Below the pieces are notes generated by a model that was given only the letters and a program-made list of their open reading frames with translations, had not been told where the DNA came from and made no database searches. Source: Cyprinodon diabolis (lineage: Eukaryota > Chordata > Actinopteri > Cyprinodontiformes > Cyprinodontidae). Taken from it: a stretch of DNA of 64,000 nucleotides. The stretch spans positions 34,582,337 to 34,646,336 of the forward strand of contig CM060069.1 in NCBI GenBank assembly GCA_030533445.1, given 5' to 3'. Of this stretch, positions 12,319-25,055 are shown piece by piece. The position numbers and the translations under genes are program-made. Numbering within the stretch: position 1 is the stretch's first letter; the number at the start of each line of letters is the position of its first letter.

Positions 12319-15300
12319 AAAAAGCCGATTGTTAGAGCATCAAACCTGTTTTTTGAAAAACCTAGGTTTGGAAAACAGCTTTACAGTGTTGTTTCACAAA
12401 ATGTTAAACTGTTTAAGTGGAGTGAATACTTTAGCGCAACACTAAAGATGCTTATGTATTTAAAGTAATGCAGGACCACCTGAGAAATGCTTGACCTGAG
12501 ATAAAACCAATTGAGGCCCAATCATTTGCTTATTGAGAGCTTTGACCTTTTCTGTTGACCTCTACGCTCCATTACATTTTTTGCTCTTTTGAATTCTTCT
12601 TCATGTTCAACACTAAACTATTCAAGAAATGTTCAGTCTGCAAATGACAGAAAAAAACATTAAAGGATTTCGGGGAAAAAAATGATGTCCAAGCATGTTC
12701 TACTTCCTCTGCTACTTTCTTTTTTATTTTAAGCAGCAGGTTATTATGGCAAATAAAGCCGTGACTGAACAACTGTGTCAGCCTCTCGTGGCACCCCGCA
12801 TGCAGGATGTTGAAAGTGTAAAAAAAAACAAAAAAAAAAAGCCAAGCTGGCAGAGGAAATAAAAGACACAGAGTGTTCTACTGTTGCGCAATGACTTTTA
12901 GTCACGCAGCGATTTGGAGACAGTGGTTTTGCTTCAGTTGTCCTCCTGTAGGACGCAGGAGAAATTTGATCTGCTTGTCCCGATTTGTTAACAGTTATTA
13001 TTTCAACCCATCTGTCGGTCTAATTTTAGTGTGGTCTCATTTAAGAAAAATTTCCCTAAAACGTATTCACTGAAACTAGATGTGCACATGTTTTCTATAT
13101 GTTTTACTGAAACATACTCTGAACATTTTGTTTTCCTGTGGCAAAAGTCACACTTTCCATAGCTCTATTTCCGTCTATGGGTTAAAGTGCAGTGCAGACA
13201 AAAGAAAGAAACCACTCAGCTGGCTAACTTCCTGTTTTCTCACTTGGTGCCTGCTCTTTTAAAGCAGAACCCCCAAAAATGAATTTGGTCTGTTTAACAG
13301 GCATATCCTGTTCTGGTAATTCACCAGTGATAACACAGAAAGCACCCAACAGAGCTTTATCAGTCATTTTGTGGGATTTTATAAGGCAAGAAAATAAACT
13401 GAATATTTCATAGGCAAGGCAAAAGACACTTTGCGAGTTAGATTTAGAACTAAGAGTGAAAACATGTTTAATTCCCTCAACCCCAATGTGTGCCATTTTA
13501 ACATGCAGGAAAGGTGTACAGGCAGCTAATAGTGGACCGTCTGCAGCAGACTGTGCCTCTGAGAGCTTTTAAACTTTCTGTTTTCTCACAGAGCAGGGAA
13601 ATAAGCTGTGCACTTCTTGAGAAAGAAAACACAACAGGTTCCAAGAAAATTCAATAGCAGCAGCAGCTTATCCTGCACATCCTACCAGTTCTGCCTCAGT
13701 CTCCTGAACACACTCTTCCCTTGTTGATTACCTCTCCATGATACGGAGGATGAATAAATCACAGCAGAAGTGCAACAGCTTGTGGGTTTAATTCAGGTCG
13801 CTGTGACTGCGCTGTGAGCAGACTGGAAGCAAGGTAGACGTTTTTTGTTTAAACCTGTTCTCAGCTGTCTCCAATCATGGCGCCCCACAAAACCCACACA
13901 GCTACTGCATCTTTTCCATCCTCCTTCTCTTACTGCATCTTCCCTGTCCTTCAGTTCAAAGAGCATATCTAATGTGATATCGTATATATATATTGTGTGT
14001 CCTTAAACTCTAAAACCATTATGCTAACAGGCACACCTAAATTTAAAAAGCAGGATTAGATGGAGAGCATCAGTCAGCTTTACCTGTATCATTTGACTAG
14101 GCCATTTGGATACATGCATACACTTAGATTAATCGTTCCATTAAAGCTTTTACTGTATGTGTACTGTATCTGTATTCCTCTGCTAGAGGATTTAACCTTT
14201 GCTACAGTCTTAGTCTCCTGCAGATTTCCTTTCAGGATTGCCGGGTATTTACCTCTGCTTATCTCCCATCGTCTCTCATCAGCTTCTGTTTCCTGTGAAA
14301 AAAAAACAAAAGACAAAAAAAAACATCTGATTCCTCCACCATCACCAATTAAATAGGAGATATTGTGTTTAGGTTGTTAATTTTCATCTACACATAGCAT
14401 TTTGCCTTTAAACAAATGGGATAATACTGATCTAATCAGACCAGACCACCTTCTCTCCCACATGTTTTTTGTAGTCTTCTACATAGCTTAAGGCAAACTG
14501 CAATCAGGACATGTGATGGCTTTCTGTCAACACTGGCTTTCTGCTTGTCAATCGTTTAAGAGAGCTTGAATGATACTTTTCCAGTTGACAGGATTTCCCA
14601 CCTGAGCTGGAACTCTGTTGCTCCTCCGGTTGCTTCTCTGTATAAGGATCTAACTTGATGCTAAAATAAAAGCTGGAAAAAATAACTATTCTTATGTCTT
14701 TAATTGTTGAGCGGCATTTCTCTGTGTCCACCGGTCTCTTAAACAATTAACTTTCGGCCCTTTAAGAAGTTGGAGGATATCCTTACAAAGTGAAACCGAT
14801 ATTTAAAGACTAACACATCTAACAAGGGCATTTACATATATTTTCTTTGTTTTTACAACAGGAATGGGATTATGAAAAGCAAATGTATCCCTGCAAAATA
14901 TCTTGTTATTAAGTCTAAACCGTCTTTGCATTTGAATTTCGTTTGGGGGACTATAGGAACAGATTTTCTGAGATGCATTGATGGCATTTGGATGTAATGC
15001 TAGCAGTCATGATGCTTGCTGTTTATCTTGTTCTGCTTGGCTCGATGGACTCCTGGGTTAAAAAACAGGGAAGAGGATGACATAAGGTCTAGAGGTCAAA
15101 AAGCAGAGAAACATTAAAAAAATAGGAAAGAAAATCATCTTTGATTCATTAGAAATGCACAGTATATCTAACAAAATGTCACACTTTATGAAATAACAGA
15201 CTGTTGACACAAAAAAAGCTATTTCAAATTTTTATTAGGGAAACTTTTAATTTCCACTTTCCATTTCCGATAACAGAAAACTAAGAATGAAAAAAAAAAA

Positions 15301-16145
15301 ACACCAAAAACAGTGAACTTTTAAAAGGGTGTGATATGAATTAAACAATAAGGTAAGCCTGTGTCAAATAAGGTCAGCATTTCAAAATATTCAAAATGAC
15401 AGCTCATCTAAAACCCCGAGCTCATCCCTCTAAATAATTTAGAGCCATTATGGCTTTTCTTATTTACATTTTTAACTAAAAATCATGATGTGTTTCATTG
15501 GAATCTCATTTAATCCACTAAAATAAGGTAGAATGGGATTTTAAAATGAAAGCGTAATGATACAAACTTTTAAAGGGTTTTCCTTTGGGTTGTTGTTTTT
15601 TGTCAAATCAAAAAAAAGAAAGTCACTTCATTAGTTAATAAACTACACCTGTGATTTTCAATTTATTAAGTGCTTATATTTACCTGTTTTATAAAGTTAA
15701 CAAGGTGGGGAGAAGGTGACATGCTTTGATAACACTGCGGATACACATGGCAATGCATTATGTTGGTCTGGAAACCTTTAAGAGGCAAAAAAGACAAAGG
15801 TTTACACCAGGACATTGACATTTAATCAAACAGCCATCTAGAAAAGAATAGGTCTAGATCAGAGGTGTTAAACTTCTGTTGTCAAATGCTTGGACCTTTC
15901 CAAAGTATGTAATCTAGATTAAAGGGCTGAATTACCGGAGCTTTACACCTGTGGTTTAAGTCTAACACCATGAGGTTAATTCAGTGAGAATATATTTCCA
16001 AGAGTTGAATATTTCTGTTTATAACCATTTTCCCTGAGCTTTAGATATTTTACAAGGAAAACTGGTCCAACATGTGGTAGCATCTCTCATGGCAGGCAGC
16101 ATTCTCTTCAGGAGTGGCAAAATAAACATTTTAGACATACTTTAA
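12319..16145. other. Intergenic, no recognised feature
   Basis: Mixed composition, with single-copy-looking stretches at about 13500-13960 and 14500-14760. Short frames only. No repeat family, RNA gene or exon recognised. Confidence 0.5.
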
Positions 16146-16440
16146 CCCTTTAAAACCTGGACCATGAAATAATTGACAGATTTCTTTTTTTTTTATTTAG
16201 AGTTGTCATTGAACTCTGAAAAATGAAAGAAAAAGAAAACATATTTTGTATAAGTTAAATTAAATTCTTTCTTTGCATCAATTTTGATGCATTCGCCATT
16301 TCTGTAGAATATTATATATGTTTTCTGTTCACTACATGTGATTGTGTAAATCAGGGTTTTTAAGATAAGCAAGATCACACTGACGATGCAAAGATCTCAA
16401 AAGCTCATGTATCAAATATGATACAATTGGTTTTAAAGGG
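16146..16440. mobile_element. piggyBac-like MITE with TTAA target duplication
   Basis: CCCTTTAAAACC at 16146-16157 is mirrored exactly by GGTTTTAAAGGG at 16429-16440. The element is flanked on both sides by TTAA (16142-16145 and 16441-16444). TTAA duplication with CCC...GGG ends is diagnostic of piggyBac-superfamily transposition. At 295 bases with no coding capacity, it would need a transposase supplied elsewhere in the genome. Confidence 0.82.
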
Positions 16441-16444
16441 TTAA

Positions 16445-17934
16445 ACAGGATTTTCTTTGCCTCATGACATGTACAGTTAATGTGGAGTATTCAGTGCCTT
16501 GTCTTGTGCCAGTCTAAGGACACACAGCAGCCGGCTAATCATCACAAAAAGTAGTTTGGATTTACTATAGACTTTTTAAATCATTACATTGAGAGTAGAG
16601 GTATTTAAAACTATACTATAATGCTCCTCTATCATCTTTTTTCTTTGTTTTTTTTATCCCTGGATCAACTTTCAAAGTTACGTTATAGATCTCCTTCATA
16701 AAAACTGATGCCAAAATAAAATAATGATGTTTGACAATATAGCAAAGAATATTATCAGTCCTATAGCTATTATAGTATTATCTTGTCATAGGCATCTCAA
16801 CTTTTTTAACACATCAAAGACATTGTTGTTATATTTGCTTTTTATTTAACAGTAGGGCTAATTTAGTCTATGCTGCTGGTAGTTTTAATGGACCAAAAAA
16901 TACAGCAACTGTTTGTCTTTTTATGTACTTAATATATATATAATAAAGAATATTTAACAGGAACTCCTCCATTCATCAAGAAAATAGGTTTAATACGTAC
17001 TCTTTGATATTTCCTACAGCTAGCCCAGGTAAGAACAGCGCTGAGGTTTAAACACATTCTAAATTAACATGGTGAGCATGTAAGCAAGCAGGTGTCTATT
17101 TGCACATCAAGAGGCTATGGAGCAATATTAGCATGCCTTTGTTGAAAGGATTATGTCAAGTCAAACAATGTCTTTCAGCTCTGTGTTTTTCTTCAGCTTA
17201 TCGCACACAAAATGTTTGCATGTTGTACCTTTTAAATTTCTCATTCTGACAGTCTGTACATTAGTGTGGAATGTGAATACAGTAAAGAGTTAGAATGTTA
17301 CAATAAAACCAACTCAGCATAAAGAAAGCCTTGTTGTAATTGGTCTGACTTTCAACCAGACTGTCACACAATAAGCCAAATGTTGTTAGTAAATGGTTTA
17401 CAAATCTTAACACCAGTGATGTTAAAATTTGGTGGTTGTATGTGAGACATCTTCTCCAGTTCCTTCTACAGTCTTTCTTATATTTATTTTTAACTTCTCT
17501 TTTTTTATTTTTTTCAAAAGCAAAACAGGTGATTTTTTTTTCTAAATGCATATTTCCAAATACTTTCAAAAGTTTTACAGACTTTCTGCAAAGCAAAATT
17601 GAGATTTGTGTGGCTTTAATGCCACTTACTTCAAAATATTCTCATTAATATACAGCAGAGATAATTAACACATTATTATTATAATTTGTATATTTCAGCA
17701 GAAAATCAATAGATTTTATACAATAAAATTATATAAAACATGATTACACAAACTTCTGTATGCATATAGCATGTAAATATCCAGCACACTAGTGGAAACA
17801 TAGTGTAAATAGAAGGAGAATTACAGACATGGGTGGGGGGTTTTGTATGCTGTTGATACTGTTTGGACAACAAACATTAAATGAAGAGGAAGTTTTCTGT
17901 TCCAGCTTTACTTTGAAGCTAAACTACAGTGCCT
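16445..17934. other. Intergenic, no recognised feature
   Basis: AT-rich sequence with only short frames. I see nothing that supports a gene or a repeat family. Confidence 0.5.
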
Positions 17935-18059
17935 TGCAAAATTATTTGTCCAAAATCAAACTCTTAATACCTTTTGTGTGTCGTAATTGTGCCCTTTCTG
18001 AACTTCTGCTAAAGTTCCCATTTACGCTTTAAATTATCAGTGTTTTCTTGATCATTGGT

Positions 18060-18426
18060 TTCTTTTCCATTTTTTTGCATGTTTTATGTTATATTTAGGC
18101 AGTGTTTTTTAAGGTACTCTCTGTTGTCCCCTTGTGCCAATCTCCTTTTCCCTTGCTCATTCTAGTTACTTATGTCTACACCTGCTCCCTATCAGCTAAT
18201 TAGTCCTCCCATTGTTTCTGTCCCCCATATATACACATGCTGTTCAATTACTCTTTGCTGGATCCTTTGATTTATTCCTCCCTCGTGTTTCCTAGCTTCT
18301 TTGGTTCTTGACTGTTCCTTGTTGATCAGTTCTGGACTTTTGATTTTGCATTTTTAAATGTGCTAGAAACCACCTCAGCTACTGTCTCTGCATTTGGGTC
18401 TTCTAAAAACCTCCATACATTCTGAC
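18060..18426 (+). mobile_element. TGTCA-ended repeat (family T), nested in the Tc1 element
   Basis: Shares a series of blocks in the same order with the reverse complement of 23218-23712: TGTTGTCCCCTTGTGCC near 18122, CACCTGCTCC near 18179, ATCAGCTAATTAGTCCTCCC near 18190, and GCATTTGGGTC near 18390 before a terminal TGACA (18422-18426). The left boundary is not clear. There is no coding capacity. Confidence 0.55.
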
Positions 18427-18439
18427 ACTTTGAAAATAT

Positions 18440-18530
18440 AACCACAATTATTATTATTATATAATAATAATTTTAATAATATTTATTATAATATAATATT
18501 TTAATAATATTTAATAATATTAATGCATTT
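18440..18530. repeat. AT-only low-complexity tract
   Basis: A run of almost pure A and T made of imperfect TTATAATAA units inside the Tc1 remnant. Confidence 0.7.
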
Positions 18531-19894
18531 TAGTGGGATTTTTTTTATATAGAATTGGGAAGTTTAAGGAACACAATGTTTTTATATTTTTTGCTTGATC
18601 AGGCTGTGATGGCCTAAATAGAATTTAAAAGCAGACATTTCATCAGTAAAAGGAGGCTAAATTTGTTTTCAATGAAGGCCATAGAAAATTGTCAGAGAAC
18701 ATGGTAGAATAAACACCAACATAAAAAAAGAAGAAAACAGCAGACAGGTCAGGCAGAAATCTGTGGTGGTATTGTCTTAAGAACAAATCTTTGCTTTACA
18801 CATATCTCACCATGAGCTAGTCAAGTACTTTAAATCCCAGCTAATAACCCATGCGAAGGGAGATGGAAAATTAGCAAGAAACAGTTAACTGTGTACTTCA
18901 CATCTAAACTTTGTGGAACTTTGCCTAAAAGGAGGCAATAAAAATACCCCATAAGAAATTCATATTCTGTTGTGGAAAAGAAAAAAATCTGTCAAAAACA
19001 GTTTTAATGACATATTCCTATGCCAAAATAGAGCGGTAAAAGCCCAGAATACAATTTAGAAACTGTCCAGCAAAAGTTGAAACATTGGTAAAATGCACTT
19101 CTATAAAATCTGATTAAGAAAAATTAACAAAAATCCCGTCAGATATTGTTTTCTTAAACAAATAGAACCGTTTTACTTGAAAATAATCTTTTTGTTTTTC
19201 TACACTAAACATAAATAACTTTTGCATAGTTTCTGGTTTAAAAATGTGAAAAAGTTTAATGAGTATTAACACTTTTGCAAAGCAGTGTACTTGGATGCCA
19301 CCCCTTCCAATAACAATTATTCAAAAGCAAAGGGAACAAACTTTAGCTTCAAGCATAGAATGAATTAAAATGCAAATAAAGGTTAATCATGTAATATTTA
19401 TGCTCCATAAACAGGAAAAAATAAAAACTCAAAGACGGACACCCTAAGGGGTAGAATTATATAGTAAACAACGAAAGTACAATTTCATGCTTCTCGGTGA
19501 TTTCTCTTAATGTTATTAGAAAAAAACTTGCCCATAATTATTTATGGCTAGATCAGAGAAAATTCACTGGTGGCAATGTAAGGATTAACATGTTTTCACA
19601 TGATGCAATAACAATAACCTAAATAAACAAGATTGCTGTGAAAGAGCCCTGCTGGGAGACTAATGCAAAGAAGGGCATCTTTGTAAAGTGGAAGGAAATT
19701 GTTTTATTGTGAAAAAGCTCAAACACAGAATGCTTTGATGGAGAAAAGCTTTGATATTTAAATCTTGTCACAGACTCTCAATTATTGTCATATAGGTCTG
19801 GATTACAACTGAGATAAGTTTTAAAAATGATAACATTTTACAATAAGGTGCTAAAATGTGATGAACTACGATGAACACTATGGGAACTCAAAAG

Positions 19895-20100
19895 TGTAGT
19901 GGAGGATTTTTGCGTATTTTTGAAAGGACCCGCCCTCTCCACTTGTACAAATGCACATGCATAACCGTGCTCCCGTTCCCAAGAGGGAACCCCTTTTAAG
20001 AGCGTGCGACACTCACACAGATAACCACCTTTTGTTAGATTATCAGGGTCGCTTACCAGTGTTTCTCCCTAAACCAGAGTACCAGTGATGGGCGATGCAC
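19895..20100 (+). mobile_element. Interspersed repeat (family P), copy 1
   Basis: GTAGTGGAGGATTTTTGCG, GACCCGCCCTCTCCACTT and AAATGCACATGC occur here in the same order and spacing as in 35455-35710. The first part is therefore a repeated element, probably a non-autonomous DNA transposon. The right boundary is uncertain. The sequence at about 20160-20250, ending AATACTGGGTCC, resembles the right end of the 41.0 kb element and may be a separate insertion. Confidence 0.5.
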
Positions 20101-20839
20101 CGCTCTCCCCCGCAGTGGTGAAGGTCCGCAGATACACAGCAGTCAGTGTTCCGTTTCTGTTCTGTTTTATTTATTTTGTCATTAAACGATTTGAAATTTC
20201 CCACTGTCTGCCTCGCCTAAATACTGGGTCCATCTGTCCTGTTTTATGAAACTAGCAGTGTTGTGAAATGGATTTCTCCAAATGGCATGCTAAACTTTAC
20301 CTGTCAAGTAGAAATTTCGCAACCGAAGCATTAGTGGGAAGCTGTGCCTTCAGTGTACGGCGTCTCGTTAATCAGGATACAATCAGTAGCTCCTCTTTTG
20401 TTCTTCTTTGGTTTTCTTGCTAACTACCTTGGTAACTACTCTTATTCTTCTTGGTAACTACTCTTGTTTCCCAGGTAGCTAACGTCCTGTCCCCTAATGT
20501 TACTTTCAGGCCACACGCAATTAAGTAGCAGAAGCAGCTGGTTAACATGCAACAGTTGACGCGCATCAAGGCGCATCAAAAGGTCCTGCAGTGCTTTTCA
20601 GCTAATCAGAGAAGCTGATCTGGGCGATTGCAGGGAGACATACACAGCACTGCTGATGCAGCTCGCTATGATCACTACACGGAAACAGTTTAGTAATGCC
20701 TAAAAAAACTAAAATGGCCCTTTTATTATTCTTTTAATTATTAACCTTTTAAGCCTCTTTCCCAATTAAATTAGTGGGTTGATGCAGGCTTTTTTCTAAC
20801 TTGGGTTAGCCCTCTAACAATCTAAGGGTGAATTTTGCA

Positions 20840-21345
20840 CCCTTCCCATTGGTAAAACCAGGTGGGTCAACCAGCTTGGCCTCTGGGCCCCCACTTCCGT
20901 GTGTCTGGTGATGGCAGCATGGTGGGCTTGCATTGATAATGTCACAAGTGCGACTGAAATCAGGAAAATAAACCATGCAAATCAACATGGAAGTGAGCCG
21001 TAATAAATGTGCTTTTTATTTTTTTGTCGTTCCTTTGTCTTACAGAATCTCTCTCACCAGTGCTGCGCTATGTTTATTGATTGTTACCAGAGAGGTTTTT
21101 GCTTGTTAGATCAGACACAAATGGTGCAGTGTTTTGACGTCGTTGGGTGCAGTGGTATTACGTAAATTAGTGGAACCTGCAGTCTTGTGTTGCCACTGTA
21201 TAACAATCAGATCCCAGCCGTTTGAAGGCAACTTAACTTAGCTTTCCGAGTTGTTTGACTCAGGTGAGTCAGTGAGCTGTTCCCACTGGCACTAAAAGCT
21301 GATTGTTACCGGGTTTGCACTGGTTTTTCGGCCAGTGGGAAATGG
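20840..21345 (-). mobile_element. Inverted-repeat element, family O, second copy
   Basis: Reading the minus strand, it starts with CCATTTCCCACTGGCCGAAA and carries AAACCCGGTAACAAT and CTTTTAGTGCCAGTGGGAAC, as in the 11.3 kb copy. It ends with TACCAATGGGAAGGG. At 506 bases it lacks the 560-base MITE, so it gives the uninterrupted form for comparison. Confidence 0.65.
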
Positions 21346-22792
21346 ATATTAGGTGTTTTTGATTTTTGTTTCTTACTAGTTTTTGTTTTGTTTTGTTTTT
21401 TGTCACAAAGCTGACAGAACAACTGGATTTACAGTAAGATTAAGCTCCCGGTAGACTCTAAATCATGAAGAGAATAGAAAAGGTGCAATCTTATAAAATG
21501 AAAGCTACACCAACAGAGATGTGGGAGGCAAAGAGAAAAGGGGGAAAAGATAACAAAACCTGAAGCTCCTGGAGTTACACTATCTTCACATAATCTCTAG
21601 ACCCAGAGAGATTTTATCACTTAGCTCTCATGGGACTTGAAAAAGCAGTAGAAGGTTATTTTCTAAGAAGTGAAGCAAAGAAGTGAGCAGAAAACAAAGG
21701 AATGCAAAAATGACAGAGAGAGGTGTGTGGGGAGACTTTCCTTGTCTCAATAATTCAGGCCGGTGGAACGTAACAACCTAAAGCTACAACACGGAAAGCA
21801 AGAATCAAAATACAAACACAAACTACGCCTGCTATAGGAACCCCATGTCCCACCTTTTCACATTCTAATTTTCTAACAACAAAAACATGGAAATGGATGT
21901 AATATGCCGCTGGGCGACTATCAGAGATGCACAGAGTCAGCCTTACAAAGACACTCATTGCATTTTCCCGATTTTCCAGATTGCAGTGTCCTTTTTCCCT
22001 TTATGTAGTATGTACCCCAAAGACACAGAGAAAAAACTGTTATCAAAAGGGAACAGAAAGGCTATAATCAACTGTATGGAACTAAAAAGTGCTAGAACAC
22101 AACTTAACACACAACTCAATTTCATAAAAACAAAAGATCATCAAAGACATTGCTTTGCATGAGTTTGACGTTTAATGATTCACACCCAAAGAAAGCAACT
22201 AAATTTAGCCTTGGTAACCTCAAAAACTAATGGAAATAGTTAACTTACCTACATGTTTTCAACATATAAATTAAAATCAGATCGGTTTCTGTTCTAAGGA
22301 GCATGAAAATCAATGTAAATTGTAAACTGTCACTTTGAGAATAAAATGGTGGTAAATCAGTAGATTAATTCCAAATAAATCAGACAGGGTGATTTTTTTA
22401 GGGAGAAGTGTGGAAATTCACACATCCATACATTGCCTCAAAATGTAAGTCACTGTGGAGTGATGACAGTTTTGACTTTTATGAACTGTACAGTAGGACA
22501 TAGCCAAAAGCAAAAGGAAACTAGTTATCAGAGATCACAATGACCGGCATGATGATTTATAGCTAATTAGCGGGTTCAAATGCCCAGGAGAATTATTTGG
22601 AGCTCTGCAAAGGACTGGCTCCAACATTAAGAGGGGAAACCAGAAGGAAAGGTGAGTTACAGGGGCCAGTTCAACTTCTCACTATGCCAGGGTCCCTTAC
22701 AACCTTATCATTTTAGAGAGAGCTGGCTGACATGACGGTTACTCCACAATTAGTTACTCCTGAGCCGTGCAATGCAAACCTTCCCTCCCAGC
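21346..22792. other. Intergenic, no recognised feature
   Basis: Short frames only. About 22500-22760 looks single-copy and of balanced composition. I see no support for a gene. Confidence 0.45.
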
Positions 22793-23009
22793 TTTTTATT
22801 GTTATTACACTGTCACAAGTACAGAGCAATTAAATGAACTTTCTGCATTTAACCAATCCATTTGGGGAGCAGTGGGCTGCCATAGTGCTGTGCCCAGGGA
22901 GCATAGTGGAGTCAAGGGTCTTGCTCAGGGACCCAGAGTGGCAGTCTGTGGGAGTGGGGCTCAAACTCAGAACCTCAGGATTCCAAGCTCTTTGTTCTAA
23001 CCACTCCCT
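22793..23009 (-). mobile_element. tRNA-derived SINE, family A, copy 2
   Basis: The reverse complement matches the 3.5 kb SINE through the whole length: AGGGAGTGGTTAGAACA head, B-box-like GGTTCTGAGTTTGAGCC, the GGGTCCCTGAGCAAGACCC body, GCAGCCCACTGCTCCCC, and a TGACAGTGTAATAACAATAA tail at 22793-22815. It appears near full length. Confidence 0.75.
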
Positions 23010-23217
23010 GATGCCAAGTTGTAAAAAAAAAAATTACATTTATTTGCTAGTAATATTTCAAAGAATGGCCCAGACTGGACCCACATTGACAAACTTTTAG
23101 AACAACAGCTGCTTTATGCATAATGCATTATACATAAAGACTCTAAAGATGAGCTTATGATGTATACGATCAGGTCAACTTGTTATCGGGACAAATTCTT
23201 TCCCAGCATTCATATTC

Positions 23218-23712
23218 TGTCACGTTTAGGTTGTGGTTTGGAGGACCCAAATGCAGAGGCAGAGAGGCTGAGGTGAATACTTGTAGTTTTAATGAAAATG
23301 GTAAACAAAGGCAGTCCAAAAAATCCAACTAAAAATGTAACAGACCAGAACCATGGAGACATCAAGGGAAAACACGTACAAGGAGCCAGGGAGAGACGAG
23401 GGGAGATGACTACAACGAAGGCAGGACCAGCAACAACAGAGGAACCAACAAAGAGTGAGAGCAGAGGGAGAGCATAAATAGCTGACAGAGACAAAGGGAG
23501 GGCTAACGAGCTGACAAGGAGCAGGCGTGAGGAGACAACTAGGGAGCCAAGGGGAAAGGACCACACACACACACACACACTAGGGCAACAGGGGACAACA
23601 GAAAAACATGAGAACTAACATAAATCTAGAAATTACAACAAAATAGGAATTAAACCAATAAAACTAGAAAACAAGGAGCAAAGTAAACCACAACATAACC
23701 AAAACCATGACA
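23218..23712 (-). mobile_element. TGTCA-ended repeat (family T), complete copy
   Basis: Starts TGTCACG at 23218 and ends CATGACA at 23712. The flanks TATTC (23213-23217) and TATTC (23713-23717) form a 5-base duplication. It is rich in purine blocks and includes GGAGGACCCAAATGCAGAGG near 23239, the family hallmark. It contains a (CA)n tract at 23562-23580. The overlapping frames of up to 122 codons look incidental. The superfamily is not assigned. Confidence 0.6.
23562..23580. repeat. (CA)n microsatellite
   Basis: About nine CA units inside the family T element. Confidence 0.9.
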
Positions 23713-24224
23713 TATTCATTGCCATTTGTAACAACATTTACAAACTTAAATTTTTTTGGAAGACCAAAAAGTACAGTATGCATAAAGGAGTTTATAAAAA
23801 CTATTAAAATACTATTATACATTTTTGGTAAAAAAAAAATAAAAAAAAAAAGTTTAAAAAAAATCTACCTGCCCAGTTAAAGTAAGTGCTTCCTGCAGAG
23901 AGCATTTCTTACGTAAATATTTTCCAACTGCTCACTTTCTAAGGCTCAGGCATCAGAACTTATGAGGATGACTCAGAGATGCATGATTCAAGCAAAATAC
24001 GATTTTGTGCAAAATGTCAATGGAGAAATGGCACTATAAAAGATATAACAAAAGTAGTTGATTTTGCATTATATAAATCCTTTAATTTATTTATTCCTTT
24101 TGTATTCTTTTATCTTCAGATTATACTTTCATTGTGACTCATTTTTGTTAACAAACCTATTTAGTTACAAATTGGCTTTTTGTCCAGTGACCCTACGTTA
24201 ACTGAACATATTGCCCCTTGTCCT

Positions 24225-24505
24225 TACAAGGAATGTAATGATGGCAATGAGAGTATCAATAAGAGAAGCAACGAAGAGGCTCATAGTGCAGCAGAGACCC
24301 ACACCCCATAGCATCATTATAATGTGGGGCTGCTGGTCATCAGCAGAGACAGGAATTTCGATAGAGATAAAGGAAATGTTGTCAAGGAATACATGTTAGC
24401 AAGGGTACCTTTACCTTCCTACAGAAAAAAAGGACCCTAAACATTTGCTTTTGAATGGCCCAGTCAAAGCTCAGAAATAAATCCAATCGGTGAAAAGACT
24501 TTCAT
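24225..24505 (+). pseudogene. Tc1-like transposase remnant, internally deleted
   Basis: GAGAGTATCAATAAGAGAAG near 24248 matches the helix-turn-helix/linker coding region of teleost Tc1 transposase (ALIREAAKRP-type). About 170 bases later GACCCTAAACAT and GAATGGCCCAGTCAAAG (near 24432-24470) match the block that encodes DPKH...EWPSQSPDLNPIE. The stretch between is largely missing and no continuous frame exists. Confidence 0.65.
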
Positions 24506-24870
24506 CATATCAAAATGGATTTGGGCATGAATATTCAAAGTGACAGAGTCATACTTCCAAATAATGCAGATCTACATAAAGTCAATGAGTAGGAATAATA
24601 ACCCAGGGAAAAATAAACACAATTGTATGACTTGTAGTATTGTATAATTAAATAATCTCACATGGTTTATTTATGAAAACAATATTAGTGTTCTCACTAA
24701 ATGTGAAAATGTTTGAAATGTATATGCAAAGTAATTTTCTTCTAAACTGAATATTATTGCATGCAATACTTCTTTCCTGCAACATTTGTGTTAATTTTGC
24801 TTTGATTAAAAGTATTTGTCTGTGTTTATATGTCAGCATATTTCTTGTTTGATTTTTGTCGTTTTTCTTT

Positions 24871-24871
24871 G

Positions 24872-24902
<31 letters not shown>

Positions 24903-24903
24903 T
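24871..24903. repeat. (TTTTG)n tract
   Basis: About six TTTTG units directly beside a reverse-oriented SINE. Read on the minus strand it is a CAAAA-type tail of that SINE. Confidence 0.85.
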
Positions 24904-25055
24904 GTGGCATTAGGGATCTAATGGGGAAATGGGGTTAACAGGCAGGGTGAGGACATGCAACAAAGGTTAGGATTTGAATCCAGTACAGCCACAGTGAGAA
25001 CTGAGGGATCTGTATACAAGTCATGATCTGTACCACTGGGCCAACACAAAGCCCC
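24904..25055 (-). mobile_element. tRNA-derived SINE, family B
   Basis: On the minus strand: GGGGCTTTGTGTTGGCCC head, GCCCAGTGGTACAG as the A-box region, GGATTCAAATCC as a good B box near 24970-24981, then TGTTGCATGTCCTCACCCTG body and a CAAAA tail. Head and body differ from SINE family A. The B box is better preserved than in the other copies here. Confidence 0.65.

Larger units (their letters stand above)
17937..19287 (+). pseudogene. Tc1-like DNA transposon, decayed, both ends kept
   Basis: The left end TACAGTGCCTTGCAAAA (17935) and right end TTTTGCAAAGCAGTGTA (to 19289) are the characteristic teleost Tc1 termini, with TA at 17935-17936 and 19288-19289 as the target duplication. AACTTTTTCACAT-type subterminal sequence is seen in reverse near 19238-19255. 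A fragment matching the start of the transposase region (CAGACAGGTCAGGCAGAAA, near 18741) shows the orientation. No open transposase frame remains. A second repeat sits inside at about 18060-18426. Confidence 0.72.

Noticed and set aside
23210..23578. Overlapping minus-strand frames rich in V, L and C
   Set aside because: They are translations of the purine-rich family T repeat and its (CA)n tract.
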